Notes under the pieces: model-generated | Seen by the model: the letters and a program-made list of their open reading frames with translations, nothing else | Told to the model about the DNA's origin: nothing | The model's database searches: none | Assembly: GCA_029721435.1 (NCBI GenBank) | Contig: CM056580.1 | Span: 27,708,367-27,772,366 of the forward strand | DNA length: 64,000 nucleotides | Reading direction: 5' to 3' | Source of the DNA: Gymnothorax reevesii | Taxonomy: Eukaryota > Chordata > Actinopteri > Anguilliformes > Muraenidae | Part shown: positions 20,104 through 31,287 of the stretch, piece after piece | Position numbering within the stretch: the first letter of the stretch is position 1 | Layout of the letters: each line of letters begins with the position of its first letter | Translations under genes and position numbers: made by a program

Positions 20104-21100
20104 ACTGTACATGTTGAAATGTAGTAGGCAAAGAAAGTCTTGACACTGATTGTGTGCCAAGGGCAAGACCTCTGCACATACGTAGAATTATGTTTTAATG
20201 GCATCTCACTCGGCACATGGAAGAGGTCCCCTGCGGAAAACTGAACACCATTAAGTATTTGAAAATGCTCTACAACAGAATGGCAAGAAAATAATCTGCC
20301 TGGAGTTAATTTCAGCCCCCTTTGGCTGGCAGATGTGACTTTTCTGGGCGCTCTGTGCTGAGCAATTACACGCAATTACCTCACCGTGGCCGGACCCAAA
20401 TCCCAAATGGGGCTCCCGCCATTAACATTTCTAATGCTCTGAGATGGTCTGTGGAGTGGCTGAGCTGCCCACTCTAGTCCGAATTTAATGATGCATTGAC
20501 CCCTGTCTTTGTAAGGCACAAGCCTTGAATGCTCTCCATTCAGTCTGACTTTGAAATGAGATGCACTCGTGCAATCGGGATGCGGAGGGATTGAGGGTGG
20601 TTATGGTTTTAGCATTTTAATATAGAGCAGCTTAGAATTATACTTTGTAACAGAGTTATTCTGTATTTGTCGACAAAAGAACCAGGCTTGACTATGTAGT
20701 TGCATGTACTCTTATGCATGCATGAACTATATGCTGAAGTAGGACACCTAGGAATGGGTGGTGTACTATGTATTGCCATAGGCACTGGAGTAATTGAGCA
20801 TCCGTAGCACACAGACTGCTGTGATGATTAGAGATAGAGTATTGCTCCCCCATGCCTTTATTAACTAAAAACACAGGGTAACATTTGCATATCAAATGGA
20901 TAATCCCTCAAAGTACAGTAAGCTAGTATGACCAAGGCAAGTGTCTTGAAGTTAGTAAAATATGAAGTAGTATTATTTTCATTGAAAATGCTAAAGATGA
21001 TACTGGTCACTGAAGAGGTTTCAAAATAAGCAAAAACAAAAAAAAAAAAATCTAGGAATATAGCCTCCTAGCAGGGACTATGTAAGCTTTTATACCACTA
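20104..21100. other. No gene seen
   Basis: Unique-looking sequence. 20,380-20,620 is less AT-rich and more evenly composed than its surroundings and is a reasonable place to look for conserved non-coding sequence. Confidence 0.3.
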
Positions 21101-21101
21101 T

Positions 21102-21576
21102 TTAGCAAATGGCAGAATTTTCTTTTGCTTTACACCTTATAGACGACAAAATGTTGACATGAAAATGAGCATTCTCGTGAAGACGACCCGTAGCGTTGTA
21201 TGCTCGCAAGTCTCTAAAGGTAGGAAAAAGTTGTGGCAACACGAAACAAATTCGCTGCCACTGATCAGTGCGGGCCTCTTCAGTGGGTGTTTTCAAAATA
21301 TGTCTGGCAAGTCTGGCTAACTTGAAGCAAGCTAATGCATGGATACGGTGAGTTCTGACAAATATTTTCATACTCCCAGAAGTAGATTTTGCTGTTATAA
21401 CCGTTACATCAGTTAGGATTTTGAAGCAATCATTCAAGTTGAAGGGAGGGGTCATTTGAAAGATGACTGGTTCTCCAAAATTAGGTTTATCTGCATTTTG
21501 AATGTTCATTTCTGATTTATCTAAGTAACTTTTGATTTTACCAAGTTGTATTAGGGTTAAACAAGTCATTCTGCCT
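21102..21576 (-). CDS. Orphan exon-like frame of about 155 residues
   Basis: The minus strand is open from a splice acceptor-like TTTACAG (just above 21,576) to a stop at 21,102. It contains KSYLDKSEMNIQNADKPNFG, HRIHALACFKLARLARHILK and RLHENAHFHVNILSS. No stop interrupts 155 codons in an AT-rich region, which favours coding descent. I do not recognise the family. No other exon of it was found nearby. It may be a terminal exon of a mobile-element gene, or a chance frame. Confidence 0.25.
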
Positions 21577-21925
21577 ACTGTAAAGGCACAAAAGCAAGTA
21601 CGCTTAGCAAAAATAACACGTTAGTATTGAAAACTAAGCAATAAAGGGTTTTGGTGTTTCTTGCTCTCTATGAAGATGTTTACTGTGCCAGTGACTGAAG
21701 TAAGTGACATCACTGATGACCTACAGAAACATTGACAACTCCAAAAAGCCACAAAACTCATATTGCCTTCATGAGTCAATGCTGTGGAGAATTTATTAAA
21801 TATGGCGGACAGGCTATAAAACTCGAGAGCTGAAGATGTTCAGAACTAAGTCCATGATATAATTAAATCTGTTTGGACTCCACATTTCAGGAGACCGCAA
21901 AGAGAGGCTACTGGTGAGTCCCCAT
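21577..21925. other. No gene seen
   Basis: No supported feature. Confidence 0.35.
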
Positions 21926-22417
21926 CGTCATATTTCTGGCTGCATGTGTGATTTTAGACTTTGTTTTTGGATCGTCCCAATTCCTTTGGCCATTACAGGG
22001 ACTAGCAAGGACTAGAAATGTCTACAGAGAGAAATATAAACAAAGACACAGAACAGCTCTCGCGCTTCCAAAAAGGAATACCCAACAATACGAACCAGGA
22101 CACAGAGCGAGAGGGGAACAAACAAATAGAGAAAGTAAAAGGAAACTTACCAGAAGAAATAAACCACAAATATAATGCAAAGAAATTCACCAAGAAATCC
22201 CTAACTAGAGATATCTTCTGGCTGTAGTGATAACTAAATTAGACACTCCAGCAAAGGAGACGTGGCGGACATCCAGCTTATGAAGCCTTAGAGGAAGGCG
22301 CCGCCCACGCCTGATGAACAGCTGGGAAAAGAATCCGATAGTTAAAGAAACAGACGTGGCCCAAATACGATCCATAAAGACAGTCTAAAACCACACACAC
22401 AGCCAGAGCCATGACAC
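21926..22417. mobile_element. Element with about 60-bp imperfect inverted ends
   Basis: Left arm 21,926-21,987 and right arm 22,358-22,417 are inverted matches. Both read GTCAT...CTGGCTG.(A/G)TGTGTG, then GTTTTAGACT or ATTTTAGACT, then GGATCGT. The enclosed 370 bases hold a lysine- and glutamate-rich frame of 69 residues that I do not recognise. It could be a MITE or a degraded LTR-type fragment read from the right (TGTCATGGCTCTGG). Confidence 0.4.
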
Positions 22418-25144
22418 CCATGTTCTAAACTGCATATTTTAGTGAATGAGTTAATTTGCATGTCGGTGAAATAATGCTAAAAAATTCATTTATTTTGTTT
22501 GCCAAGTAGGGGGCAAGTTAGACAGCTAGTAAGCTAATTTGAGTTTGATATGATTGCCATTTCTTCCCGTCAATGGTTTGTCATTAATAAGTGCCTCGTG
22601 TTTTTTTGAACCATAAGGCTATATACAGTCTATGCACTGAACAGATTTAATTATTTTTTCACGGACTCACGTGATATAATTGTGTTCTCTCTTCCTCTCT
22701 GTATGTGCTTGTGTAAAAAGATAGCACTGTCCCGCAATTCGAACGCAGCCTCTACTTTGACTTCAGTTGCTACACGGAAAACACAAACCTTATATAGCAT
22801 TAAAAAAATCAATGTATTTTTGTGCTTTTGTTGATATTTATTTTTTGTTAAGACAACGGGAAGACACAGAGTGAACAATCTGATAACAGCTAGCTTGCAA
22901 AAAGTTAGCTAGCTTGCAAACCTGCTGCAACAAATAACCAATGTTGTTCAGTTTCACAAGGAATAGTGATTCATCACTGGAAACTACAACTTCAATTTTC
23001 TGAGTATTCTTACTCTCCTGAAGCTACAGCAATAATAAAGTAACATTTTGTATCAACACTAGCACCGCCATTTTGTAGCTAATTTTCTGAAAATTCTTGG
23101 GAAGAGCCGTCAATCAAGGTGTCAAGAGGTTACCCTTGCCAGCGATAGTTTGACAATGTGGAATCGTGCATCAAATTTCAACCAAGTTGAACTCACTATG
23201 GACACAACAGATTAGGAATGCAATTTTTGGCTTCGCCTGGCTGATTTTAGTAACAATTTGTGAATAATCAGTATTGGCAAAGGAATATGCAATAATCCAC
23301 TTCAGTAATACAAAAGCCTTCATTAATGTTGTGATGAAAAACTGTCAAAATTTGTGATCCATTTATGAATCTGTTGCCATCTCAGTTCATTTTCAGGAAT
23401 GCTTTAAGTCATTTACTACCAATTCATTCTTAGTTCAAATATAGCACAATGACAGGCAAGAGGCCGAGAGAGAGACAGATGTCAGGGATGGCTTATGGAT
23501 TAATTCTGAGATGAATGGTGACACTGGTCTGCAAAGGAAGAATACAACACCTTAATAAAACTATTACCAATTGTACAACATATTTTTTTGAGAAGAAAAC
23601 GGAAATGTTGCATCGGGGTGTGCGCCCCCATGTTTGATCAGGGCGCCTTTGGGAATCGCTTTGTCTATGTTTCGGCTTGGGGGCAATATAATGGATCTGT
23701 GTTAGCTGAAAACAAATATGAGAATAAGCAGAAAAAATTTTGCTGCGCCACATTTAAATGACTGGATGGATCAAAAATGAAGCAAAACAATATAAACCTT
23801 CACTACGGTGCTTTCTGATAACATTCACCCTTGCTCTCTAAGCCAGAACAGTCTTTTTCATAGACAGGCATAGTACTGGTAGAAGGGAGGTTCACTCTTT
23901 TGTCTTGCCTTGGTAAATAAGTCCGTCAGTTCCCTGTTGGGCAGCCACCATTTCCACCGAGCTAAGAAGGAACAGAATTTTTTTCCCCCCCATTTTGAAT
24001 CTTCTACATGAATAATGTGAGATCTGGGCAGATGGATCCAAATAATTTGTTTGATATGCTAACTCAGAGTGCAGTACCTAAAACAGCTATCCAAATGAAA
24101 CTCAAAGGGGCATCAATTTTTTACATGTGCTGCCACCAGGGTATGCAAATTTTCCATGTGTAAAGCGGCAAGACAAAGCAAGGTGATGCTTATTGTTTTT
24201 AGGAGGTGGAGTGGGCTGTCTGCTTTTTTATTTGCCTGAAATATTCAACATGAAAACAAAGGCTCATGTCCTTACCTTCATGAGTCATTTATTCCCATTC
24301 TTTATTCAGACAAATTAAGAACTCTGCCTCTGCTGCCAGCAGCCAGTCCGATGATTTTTGAGGGTAATTTAAATTCAGAACTGATGCAGTGAGGGTCAGA
24401 CAAAGGCAGGCACATGTGCGGGCCTGGGACAAGTTCATTGGCAATTAGCTACATGTGTGACGGTTGCCGCCAGATGAGGAGGTAAGAAGTTCAGGCTTCA
24501 GCAATGCCGTAACATGACAGATAACTTAACCAAAAGCAAGAAGTCAATCAAGCTTCACGCTGAGTTGCAGTATCACAGTGGCCTCCTCAATGAATTTTGC
24601 ATGATGTCATTTGTCAGCTAAATTATCACTCCTTCTCTCCATACAAGAAAATGGAGGGAGAGCAGTATTTGGTTTTGCATTTACACATAGCTCACATTAA
24701 ATACTAATTAATATTAGTTGAAAAAATAATTAATATTTTTTCACATTTTTCTCATTTGCCTATTCCGTTAGGGTGTACATAGAGATCCAATTTTCATGGG
24801 AAATTGTTTTTATATATTATCATAATATGGAAGAGGAGTTCACAACATATTTTAAAATGATATATTTTAATCATTGGGAGTTTAAAGTTAATGAAGATTC
24901 TGATTTGGTTCCTCTAACACTCACTCACTTACACAAAGAGGGCCAGATTTTTCTGAATGCGCTGTCTTCACAACACGCACACAGATCAATCACTACAACT
25001 ATTCCTATTTTATTCCAGCTGCAAGGACTCCCTGGAATTTCTCCCCGAATGATAGCTGCGTCTGGGCAGATAGATGAATATCAAGGGCGTAATTATATTG
25101 CAAGGGGTGTTTTCCATGTAAATTACATGGCACTACACTCCATC
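22418..25144. other. No gene seen (2.7 kb)
   Basis: Largely unique, AT-rich sequence. The 127-residue frame at 24,773-25,156 has no recognisable domain, and its composition does not favour coding. Nothing else supported. Confidence 0.35.
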
Positions 25145-25179
25145 TGCAGTGGGTAGGTTAACTCCTTCTACCCACTGCA
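25145..25179. repeat. Perfect 12-bp hairpin
   Basis: TGCAGTGGGTAG (25,145-25,156) and CTACCCACTGCA (25,168-25,179) are perfect inverted repeats with an 11-base spacer. Confidence 0.8.
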
Positions 25180-25516
25180 CGCTTTCGTACTATTTCATAA
25201 TAATTTCCACTAGGTCACATGATCACAACCATCCAATCAGCGCACTCATCCTGCTTTAAGCTGAGAATCTATAACATCGTTTGTGATTGGCTCCGGGCGA
25301 CCCACGTGACCCCCTGGGGTGGTATGCTGCGCTTCCAGCCAATGTGATTCTGTGTGAAGTCTCTTAGCTGTGAAGCCAACCTCGCCAGTATGCCCTTATA
25401 ACTTTCTTGCTGCATGTATCTGCTACGGGTTTTATCAAATCTCATCAACTGATTATGACACCTGCAGCAGATGTAAATCTCGCGTTTTAGTGGCAACTTG
25501 AACTGCCAGAACCATA
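25180..25516. other. No gene seen
   Basis: Contains two CCAAT-type boxes in opposite orientation (ATCCAATCAGCG near 25,230 and GCCAATGTGATT near 25,338) and some GC-rich words, so a promoter-like stretch is possible. No transcript is evident. Confidence 0.25.
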
Positions 25517-25517
25517 G

Positions 25518-25546
<29 letters not shown>
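25517..25546 (+). repeat. (TA)n microsatellite
   Basis: About fifteen TA units. Confidence 0.9.
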
Positions 25547-25548
<2 letters not shown>

Positions 25549-25800
25549 GAACACTAGATTGCTGATGTCGTCGTATTTACATTATCCAAAGTCAAGCATC
25601 CGGCCGCAATATTGATAAACCCAACTTCTACATTTAAATGGTTCCCTATGAGGCCAATTTCAAATAAGCGAGAAAATACCGAGATGCGCGGCTGCCTTTT
25701 GCAGCAATATTCATTTGAGGAGCTGTAATAAAACGTTTCATGCGTAAGTTAACGTATAAACGCAAAAGAGTCACTTTAATAGAAAAAATCGTGTTTGATG

Positions 25801-26296
25801 TGTTATGGCCCCAATTTGTTATTACATTTATAACACAACAGCAACAGCAAGGGATGACAAACACAGTTTGAACAACTAAAACACATTTAATTTTTAACAA
25901 AGACAAAGACTAATAACAACCTACAACTACAGACCAAGATTGAATAATAAGAAAAAACAGAAATAATTACAGTCCCTTTTTGGTGGGGTGGCTTGGTGAT
26001 GTCCTGGATGAAGAAAATGCTCAAACACAGGCAAAGAAATCCACAAAAGAAAACGTCCCAGGTCTTGAACAGAATGGCAGGTCTGGTCATCTTCTTGCAA
26101 TTTCTCCTACAACTTTACTGTCTCAATTCTTTTCCTTATATACTCTTTTGCAGACCCCACCCACATTTAGACCTCTTTTTTTTATTTTCTGAGACTTGCC
26201 CCAGACATGTCCAGGACATGTCTAAACATGACTCCAGTCTGAGCTTAACAAAAAAAAGGTAAATACTGCCATCTAGTGGCCTATATTCACATTACA
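25801..26296 (-). repeat. 3' LTR of the Gmr1-type element
   Basis: Same edges and internal signals as the other LTR; the TATA box equivalent lies at 26,136-26,142. 496 bases against 495 in the partner. Confidence 0.92.
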
Positions 26297-26315
26297 CCTC
26301 CATTCCAAAAGGGAA
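26297..26315 (-). promoter_or_regulatory. Polypurine tract
   Basis: Directly next to the 3' LTR the minus strand reads TTTTGGAATGGAGG, a purine-rich run suited to priming plus-strand DNA. Confidence 0.6.
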
Positions 26316-26401
26316 AAATTTTGACTCATAAAGGCAAAATTTTTCTTTTCAATACAAAATGGTAAAGTGAACACTTGTCTATATATACATATCATACACA
26401 T

Positions 26402-26519
26402 TCAAACACGGGATAAGCAATCAGCAATTACATTGTCTGTACCCTTCACATGCTTAATTTCCAAGTCAAACTCCTGTAAAATCAAACTCCAATTCAACAA
26501 TCTCCGATTCTTGTTTTTC
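26402..26519 (-). pseudogene. RNase H tail in a shifted frame
   Basis: After the premature stop, a frame starting MKNKNRRLLNWSLILQEF and ending IADCLSRV then TGA (26,402-26,404) supplies the standard RNase H end of gypsy polyproteins (E-F-D-x-x-I-x-H-V-x-G-x-x-N-x-x-A-D-x-L-S-R). Its presence shows that the upstream stop is a recent frameshift. Confidence 0.85.
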
Positions 26520-26522
26520 ATC

Positions 26523-29500
26523 TTACTCAAAAAACATTAACGGATTGTGGTCAGTGTACACAATCATTGGCTTTTGTCCTGTACAAACATAAACCTCAAA
26601 GTGTTGTAAAGAAAGGACCAGAGCCAACAGTTCCTTCTCTATTGTGGAATAGTTCCTTTGGTGGCGATTGAACTTCCTGGAGAAGTATGCCACGGGATGC
26701 TCAATGTCATCAGAGTCACTTCTCTGTAGGAGCACAGATCCACAAGCTTGGTCGCTAGCATCGACCGCGATGGAGAACGGTTTGTTGAAGTCAGGAGATT
26801 TTAGCACGGGGAAGTGACACAGCAGAGACTTCAGGTGATCGAAGGCTCTCTGGCATGCATCATCCCAGGTGAACTTTACGCCTTTCTTCAGTTGGTTAGT
26901 TAGACTGAGAGCAATCTCAGCAAAGTTCTTGCAGAACTTGCGGTAGTACCCGATCATTCCAAGGAAGCGGCGCAAAGCTTTTTTGTTGTCAGGAACTGGA
27001 AAGTCCATGATGGCTTGGACTTTAGCATTTATGGGTGCCACCTTACCCTGGCCTATGACGTAGCCAAGATAGGTGACAGTAGCACAACCAAAGTCACTCT
27101 TGTTCAGGTTAACAGTCAGGTTAGCCTGGGTCAGGCGCTGGAACAACGTCTCTACATCTTTTAGATGTTCTTCCCAAGAGTCACTCCATGTGATCAGGTC
27201 GTCGATGTACGCACCCGTGTGTGGCAATCCGGCGATTGTAGACTGTATCATCCTTTGGAACGTGGCTGGGGCATTTTTCATGCCAAAGGGTAGGACTTCA
27301 TACTGGTACAATCCAGATGGTGTGGCAAAAGCAGAGATGCTCTTGGCCCTCTCAGTTAAAGGCACACACCAATAACCCTTCAATAAATCAATCTTGGTCA
27401 GAAACTTTGCTTGCCCTACACTATCAATACAATCATCAATCCTAGGTATTGGAAACACATCAGTTCTAGTTACAGCATTGACTTTGCGATAATCTGTACA
27501 GAATCTAGTACTTCCATCAGGTTTTGGAACTAGCACACAGGGTGAACTCCAATCGGAGTTGGAGGGTCTGATAATATCATGTTTTAACATGTACTCAACC
27601 TCTTTCTCAGCAATCTTTCTCTTTTCAGGATTCATCCGGTATGGATGCTGTTTTATTGGTTTGGCATCACCAACATCTACATCATGAGAGGCTATAGTAA
27701 CTCTCTTTGGAACATCAGGAAACAAATCCTCATATTTCTTGATCAACCTTTCAAACTGATCTCTCTGTGAGGGTTCTAAGTGCTGGAGTTTTACATCAAG
27801 ATTTTGCAACACTTCAGTGTTTGACAATTTACATGAAAGAACTTCAGCTTTAATTCTTGGTTCATCATCTTGAAACTCTTCCTCATCTTCACACGTTTCG
27901 ACCATTGGAGAATCTGAAGTGACAGCTGCAACCCTAGCATTTCTGTCATGATAAGGCTTTAGCATGTTAATATGACACAATTGTTTTGGTTTTCTCCTAT
28001 CTGGAGTCTTCACAATGTAATTGAGATCATTGAGTTTTGTCAGAATTTCATAAGGACCATGAAATCTAGCCTGCAATGGATTGGACTGCAAGGGAAACAA
28101 CACAAGGACCTTGTCTCCTGGTTTAAACTCACGGCTTCTAGCCTTATGATCATACCAAGTTTTCATTTTTCCCTGACTTGATTTCAAGTTCTCTTTGGCA
28201 AGGTCACAAGCTGCACGCAATCTTTCCTTGAACTTGCTAACACAGTCTAACAGACTGATTTGCGGCTCTTCCTCTTGCCATTGTTCACTCAATAATAGCA
28301 AAGGTCCTCTCACTTCATGACCAAACACTAGCTCAAATGGACTGAATCCAGTAGACTCCTGCACTGCTTCTCTAGCTGCAAACAACAGCAAATGAACCCC
28401 TTCATCCCAGTCTTTCTCGTGGTCATAACAATAAGTCCTCATCATTGTCTTGAGAGTGGAATGAAACTGCTCTAAGGCACCCTGACTTTCTGGATGATAG
28501 GCACTAGAAAGAATCTGTTTTGCACCTAGTTCATACACAACCTGCTGAAACAATCCTGAAGTGAAAATGCTACCTTGGTCTGACTGAATTTCCCTGGGAA
28601 GACCAAACAACGTGAAGAACTTTATCAAAGCCTTCGAGATTGCAGTTGCCTTGATGTTACGTAGAGGTATGGCTTCGGGGAATCTGGTAGATGCACACAT
28701 GATTGTCAACAAGTACTGATTTCCAGATCTAGTCTTGGGTAATGGACCAACGCAATCAACAATGACCCTAGAGAATGGCTCCCCAAATGCTGGGATAGGC
28801 TGCAATGGAGCTACAGGTGGGTCTAACTGGTGTTTTCCAACTACCTGACAAGTGTGACAGGTTTTGCAAAAGTTGGAAACGTCTTTCCGAAGCCCAGGCC
28901 AAAAGAAGTGTTTCATGATTTTATCAACAGTCTTGTTAACACCAAGATGACCTCCTAAAGGTAAACTATGAGCCATTGTTAAGATCTCATTCCTATAGAC
29001 CTTCGGAACAACAATTTGCCTGACCACTGCCCAATCTGCATTGGCAGGGATATCAGGAGGGCGCCACTTCCGCATCAACACACCATCCTTGAGATAATAC
29101 CCAACTGGAACTGCATCTATTTCTTTTTCAGGAAGGGCTCTCCTCTTTAGTACACCAATTTCAGGATCATTAGTTTGCTCCTCAATCAACCGCTTTCTAG
29201 ACAGAGACAAGTCTCCAGACACATCAGAATCACCAGACCCATCCGGCTGGCTGAATAGAGAACTGATAAAAGTATCTGATAAGTCCTCAAACGTAGAAAC
29301 CATAGTAGGCCAATCAGAGTCATGAGGCGAACCACCTGAGTCCTGACTATTCAATGTACTGGACGGCACCACAACATCTTCTTTAGCCTTCTTGGCCATA
29401 GCACGAGTCACTGCGCAAGAAGGATACAGAGATGGGTCCTCATCCCCATTTTCAGTGCTCGGCTGTGAAGTAAGATGTACAGGGGGAACTACTTTGCCCC

Positions 29501-30728
29501 CAGCCAGGTCATTGCCTAGCAACAGAGAAACACCCTTTATAGGTAGACTTGACATAAGTCCCACCTTTACCTGTCCTGTAACTAAATCTGACTTCAAGAA
29601 TATAGAGCGCAGGGGTACAGATACAGTCCTCCCTTCAATACCTTGTACAAGTATGAAATCCCCTGAAGCGGTCTCATCACGTAACTCCAAGGAGTCCATC
29701 AACAAAAGTGACTGAGAAGCTCCGGTATCCCTTAGGATATATATGGGGACAGGAGTAGTATGCTCATTCAGAGCCACAAATCCCTCTGACACAAATGGAA
29801 GAAATTCCTCCCTCACAAAGTCAGCTGTATTCGGCTTTTTAGCCCCACAAGAAGCAGGCAATTTAGCAGATTGGTTATCTACTACAGGGGTTTCTAACCT
29901 TGTTTTCACAAAGGCATTTGGTTTGGTATCCTTTTCTTTTTCTTTCTTAGCTTTAAGGAACCAACAGTTAGTTGTAACATGACCAGATTTCTTGCAATAA
30001 CTGCAAACTAGACCACTTTTGTCACTGTCAGCTTTCACACTTTGATCAGACCTGTTACTGGATTTCTGAGCACCATCACCAGATTTGTCTTTGTCTTTGG
30101 GTGAGGAATCTTGGGTATCACCGTAACCCTTTTTCTGAAATTGGGACCATTTATTGTTACTGCTAGACTGAAATTTGGACTTATGAGTGAGAACATATTC
30201 ATCTGCAAATTTGGCAGCTGATTGCAAGTTCAGTGCTTGCTTCTCATTAAGGTAGGTCTTAACATCATCCTTAACACAGTTCTTGAATTCTTCAACTAAC
30301 ACCATCTCTTTTAGTGAGTTGAAATCATCCTTGACCTCCATAGAAGTACACCAGCGCTCAAAGCAAACCTGCTTCTCATTAGCAAATTCAACATAAGTCT
30401 GATTTTCAGATTTCTTCAGACCTCTGAATTTCTGTCGGTAAGCCTCTGGAACCAACTCATAAGCTCTCAAAATAACCTTTTTGACAACCTCATAATCAGA
30501 GGAATCATCTGCAGACAAAGCCGAATAGGCTTGTTGAGCTTTACCCTTGAGGACAGTTTGCAACATCAGAGGCCAGTGTTCCTTTGGCCACTGGCAACTC
30601 TTTGCTACCTTTTCAAAACACTGGAAATAGTTGTCAACATCCTTTTCTGAAAATGGAGGCACCAGTTTTACCTCCTGACTGGCACAAAATTTATTTTTAG
30701 TTTCAATTTTAATTTTTAGTTGCTCCAT
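26523..30728 (-). CDS. pol: Gag-Pol polyprotein, Gmr1 order (integrase before RT), 1401 residues
   Basis: Domains in order, by residue: capsid-like Gag about 20-190; zinc knuckle C242-C245-H250-C255; aspartic protease with DTGA at 334-337; integrase with H587/H594/C624/C627 zinc site, catalytic D658, D717 and E753 (35 residues between the last two) and a GPY motif at 891-893; reverse transcriptase about 1010-1210 with YIDD at 1174-1177; RNase H with D1323, E1366 and D1393. All key residues are present. Gag and Pol are one frame, without a shift between them. The stop after LMFFE truncates RNase H by about 40 residues; a one-base insertion near 26,522 is the likely cause, because the expected tail is found in another frame down to 26,402. 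The methionine at 30,728 is internal to the original protein, since coding continues upstream. Confidence 0.95.
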   Translation of the reverse strand: MEQLKIKIETKNKFCASQEVKLVPPFSEKDVDNYFQCFEKVAKSCQWPKEHWPLMLQTVLKGKAQQAYSALSADDSSDYEVVKKVILRAYELVPEAYRQKFRGLKKSENQTYVEFANEKQVCFERWCTSMEVKDDFNSLKEMVLVEEFKNCVKDDVKTYLNEKQALNLQSAAKFADEYVLTHKSKFQSSSNNKWSQFQKKGYGDTQDSSPKDKDKSGDGAQKSSNRSDQSVKADSDKSGLVCSYCKKSGHVTTNCWFLKAKKEKEKDTKPNAFVKTRLETPVVDNQSAKLPASCGAKKPNTADFVREEFLPFVSEGFVALNEHTTPVPIYILRDTGASQSLLLMDSLELRDETASGDFILVQGIEGRTVSVPLRSIFLKSDLVTGQVKVGLMSSLPIKGVSLLLGNDLAGGKVVPPVHLTSQPSTENGDEDPSLYPSCAVTRAMAKKAKEDVVVPSSTLNSQDSGGSPHDSDWPTMVSTFEDLSDTFISSLFSQPDGSGDSDVSGDLSLSRKRLIEEQTNDPEIGVLKRRALPEKEIDAVPVGYYLKDGVLMRKWRPPDIPANADWAVVRQIVVPKVYRNEILTMAHSLPLGGHLGVNKTVDKIMKHFFWPGLRKDVSNFCKTCHTCQVVGKHQLDPPVAPLQPIPAFGEPFSRVIVDCVGPLPKTRSGNQYLLTIMCASTRFPEAIPLRNIKATAISKALIKFFTLFGLPREIQSDQGSIFTSGLFQQVVYELGAKQILSSAYHPESQGALEQFHSTLKTMMRTYCYDHEKDWDEGVHLLLFAAREAVQESTGFSPFELVFGHEVRGPLLLLSEQWQEEEPQISLLDCVSKFKERLRAACDLAKENLKSSQGKMKTWYDHKARSREFKPGDKVLVLFPLQSNPLQARFHGPYEILTKLNDLNYIVKTPDRRKPKQLCHINMLKPYHDRNARVAAVTSDSPMVETCEDEEEFQDDEPRIKAEVLSCKLSNTEVLQNLDVKLQHLEPSQRDQFERLIKKYEDLFPDVPKRVTIASHDVDVGDAKPIKQHPYRMNPEKRKIAEKEVEYMLKHDIIRPSNSDWSSPCVLVPKPDGSTRFCTDYRKVNAVTRTDVFPIPRIDDCIDSVGQAKFLTKIDLLKGYWCVPLTERAKSISAFATPSGLYQYEVLPFGMKNAPATFQRMIQSTIAGLPHTGAYIDDLITWSDSWEEHLKDVETLFQRLTQANLTVNLNKSDFGCATVTYLGYVIGQGKVAPINAKVQAIMDFPVPDNKKALRRFLGMIGYYRKFCKNFAEIALSLTNQLKKGVKFTWDDACQRAFDHLKSLLCHFPVLKSPDFNKPFSIAVDASDQACGSVLLQRSDSDDIEHPVAYFSRKFNRHQRNYSTIEKELLALVLSLQHFEVYVCTGQKPMIVYTDHNPLMFFE

Positions 30729-30758
30729 TTGGAGTCTTTCTTCTCTATCGAATTTCTC

Positions 30759-30947
30759 TTATTCAAAATCTCTCTGTCTCTGTCTCTCTCTTTCTGCTCT
30801 TTCCTCTTTCTCTCTCTCAAATTCTCTTTGTTTTTCTTCTCTTGCTAATTTTTCTAACTCAAACTGCCTTTGTTTTTCTTTTTCTTCCCTCTCAAATTCT
30901 CTGTTTTTCTTTTTCCTCCCTTTCTTTTTCTCTTTCCTCCCTTTCAA
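30759..30947 (-). pseudogene. Gag coiled-coil segment, ends in a stop
   Basis: Sixty-two residues made almost only of E, R, K and Q (FEREEKEKQRQFELEKLARE and similar). It overlaps the preceding frame and is in the same frame as the large polyprotein that follows, separated from it only by a TAA at 30,759-30,761. The simplest reading is one Gag-Pol frame broken by an indel and a nonsense change. The repeat-like GA-rich DNA explains the indel. Confidence 0.65.
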
Positions 30948-31224
30948 TCTCTAGCATTTTTAATTTAAGTTCCATTTCTATATTTGGATTTTCCACTGGA
31001 AACTGTTCCAGATCTCCTGGTGCAAACACATTTTCATCAATGTAATATTCAACTATCTCTCTAGCCAGTCTTGCTTTTCGCATGGCTGGTTTTACCTCTG
31101 TCAGCTCCAACTGTCTGCAAATTTCTAGCAGTTCTGTCTTTGTAAAAGACTTCAAAACCCCTACGGTTGGTGATGCCAAGAAATCATCCATTGCTGTTGT
31201 CAATATATATCTAGGAAAATTCAC
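30892..31224 (-). pseudogene. gag: Gag N-terminal part of the Gmr1-type element
   Basis: A 110-residue frame begins after the primer site. A second methionine at 31,191 (MDDFLASPTVGVLKSF) is the more likely start, because the codons before it lie in leader sequence. A folded part with EICRQLELTEVK and REIVEYYIDENVF is followed by a glutamate-, arginine- and lysine-rich stretch typical of a coiled coil. A small indel near 30,895, in a GA-rich run, ends this frame early; the coiled coil continues in another frame (30,759-30,947). In family terms this is the matrix-like head of Gag that would assemble particles in the cytoplasm. Confidence 0.7.
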
Positions 31225-31287
31225 AAAAACAATTTCACAATTTGGAATGTTAGATTTTCAATAAATTACTCACACAATGGTCTATCC

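Noticed and set aside
24773..25156. 127-residue plus-strand reading frame
   Set aside because: No domain, no splice or promoter support, and drifting composition along its length.
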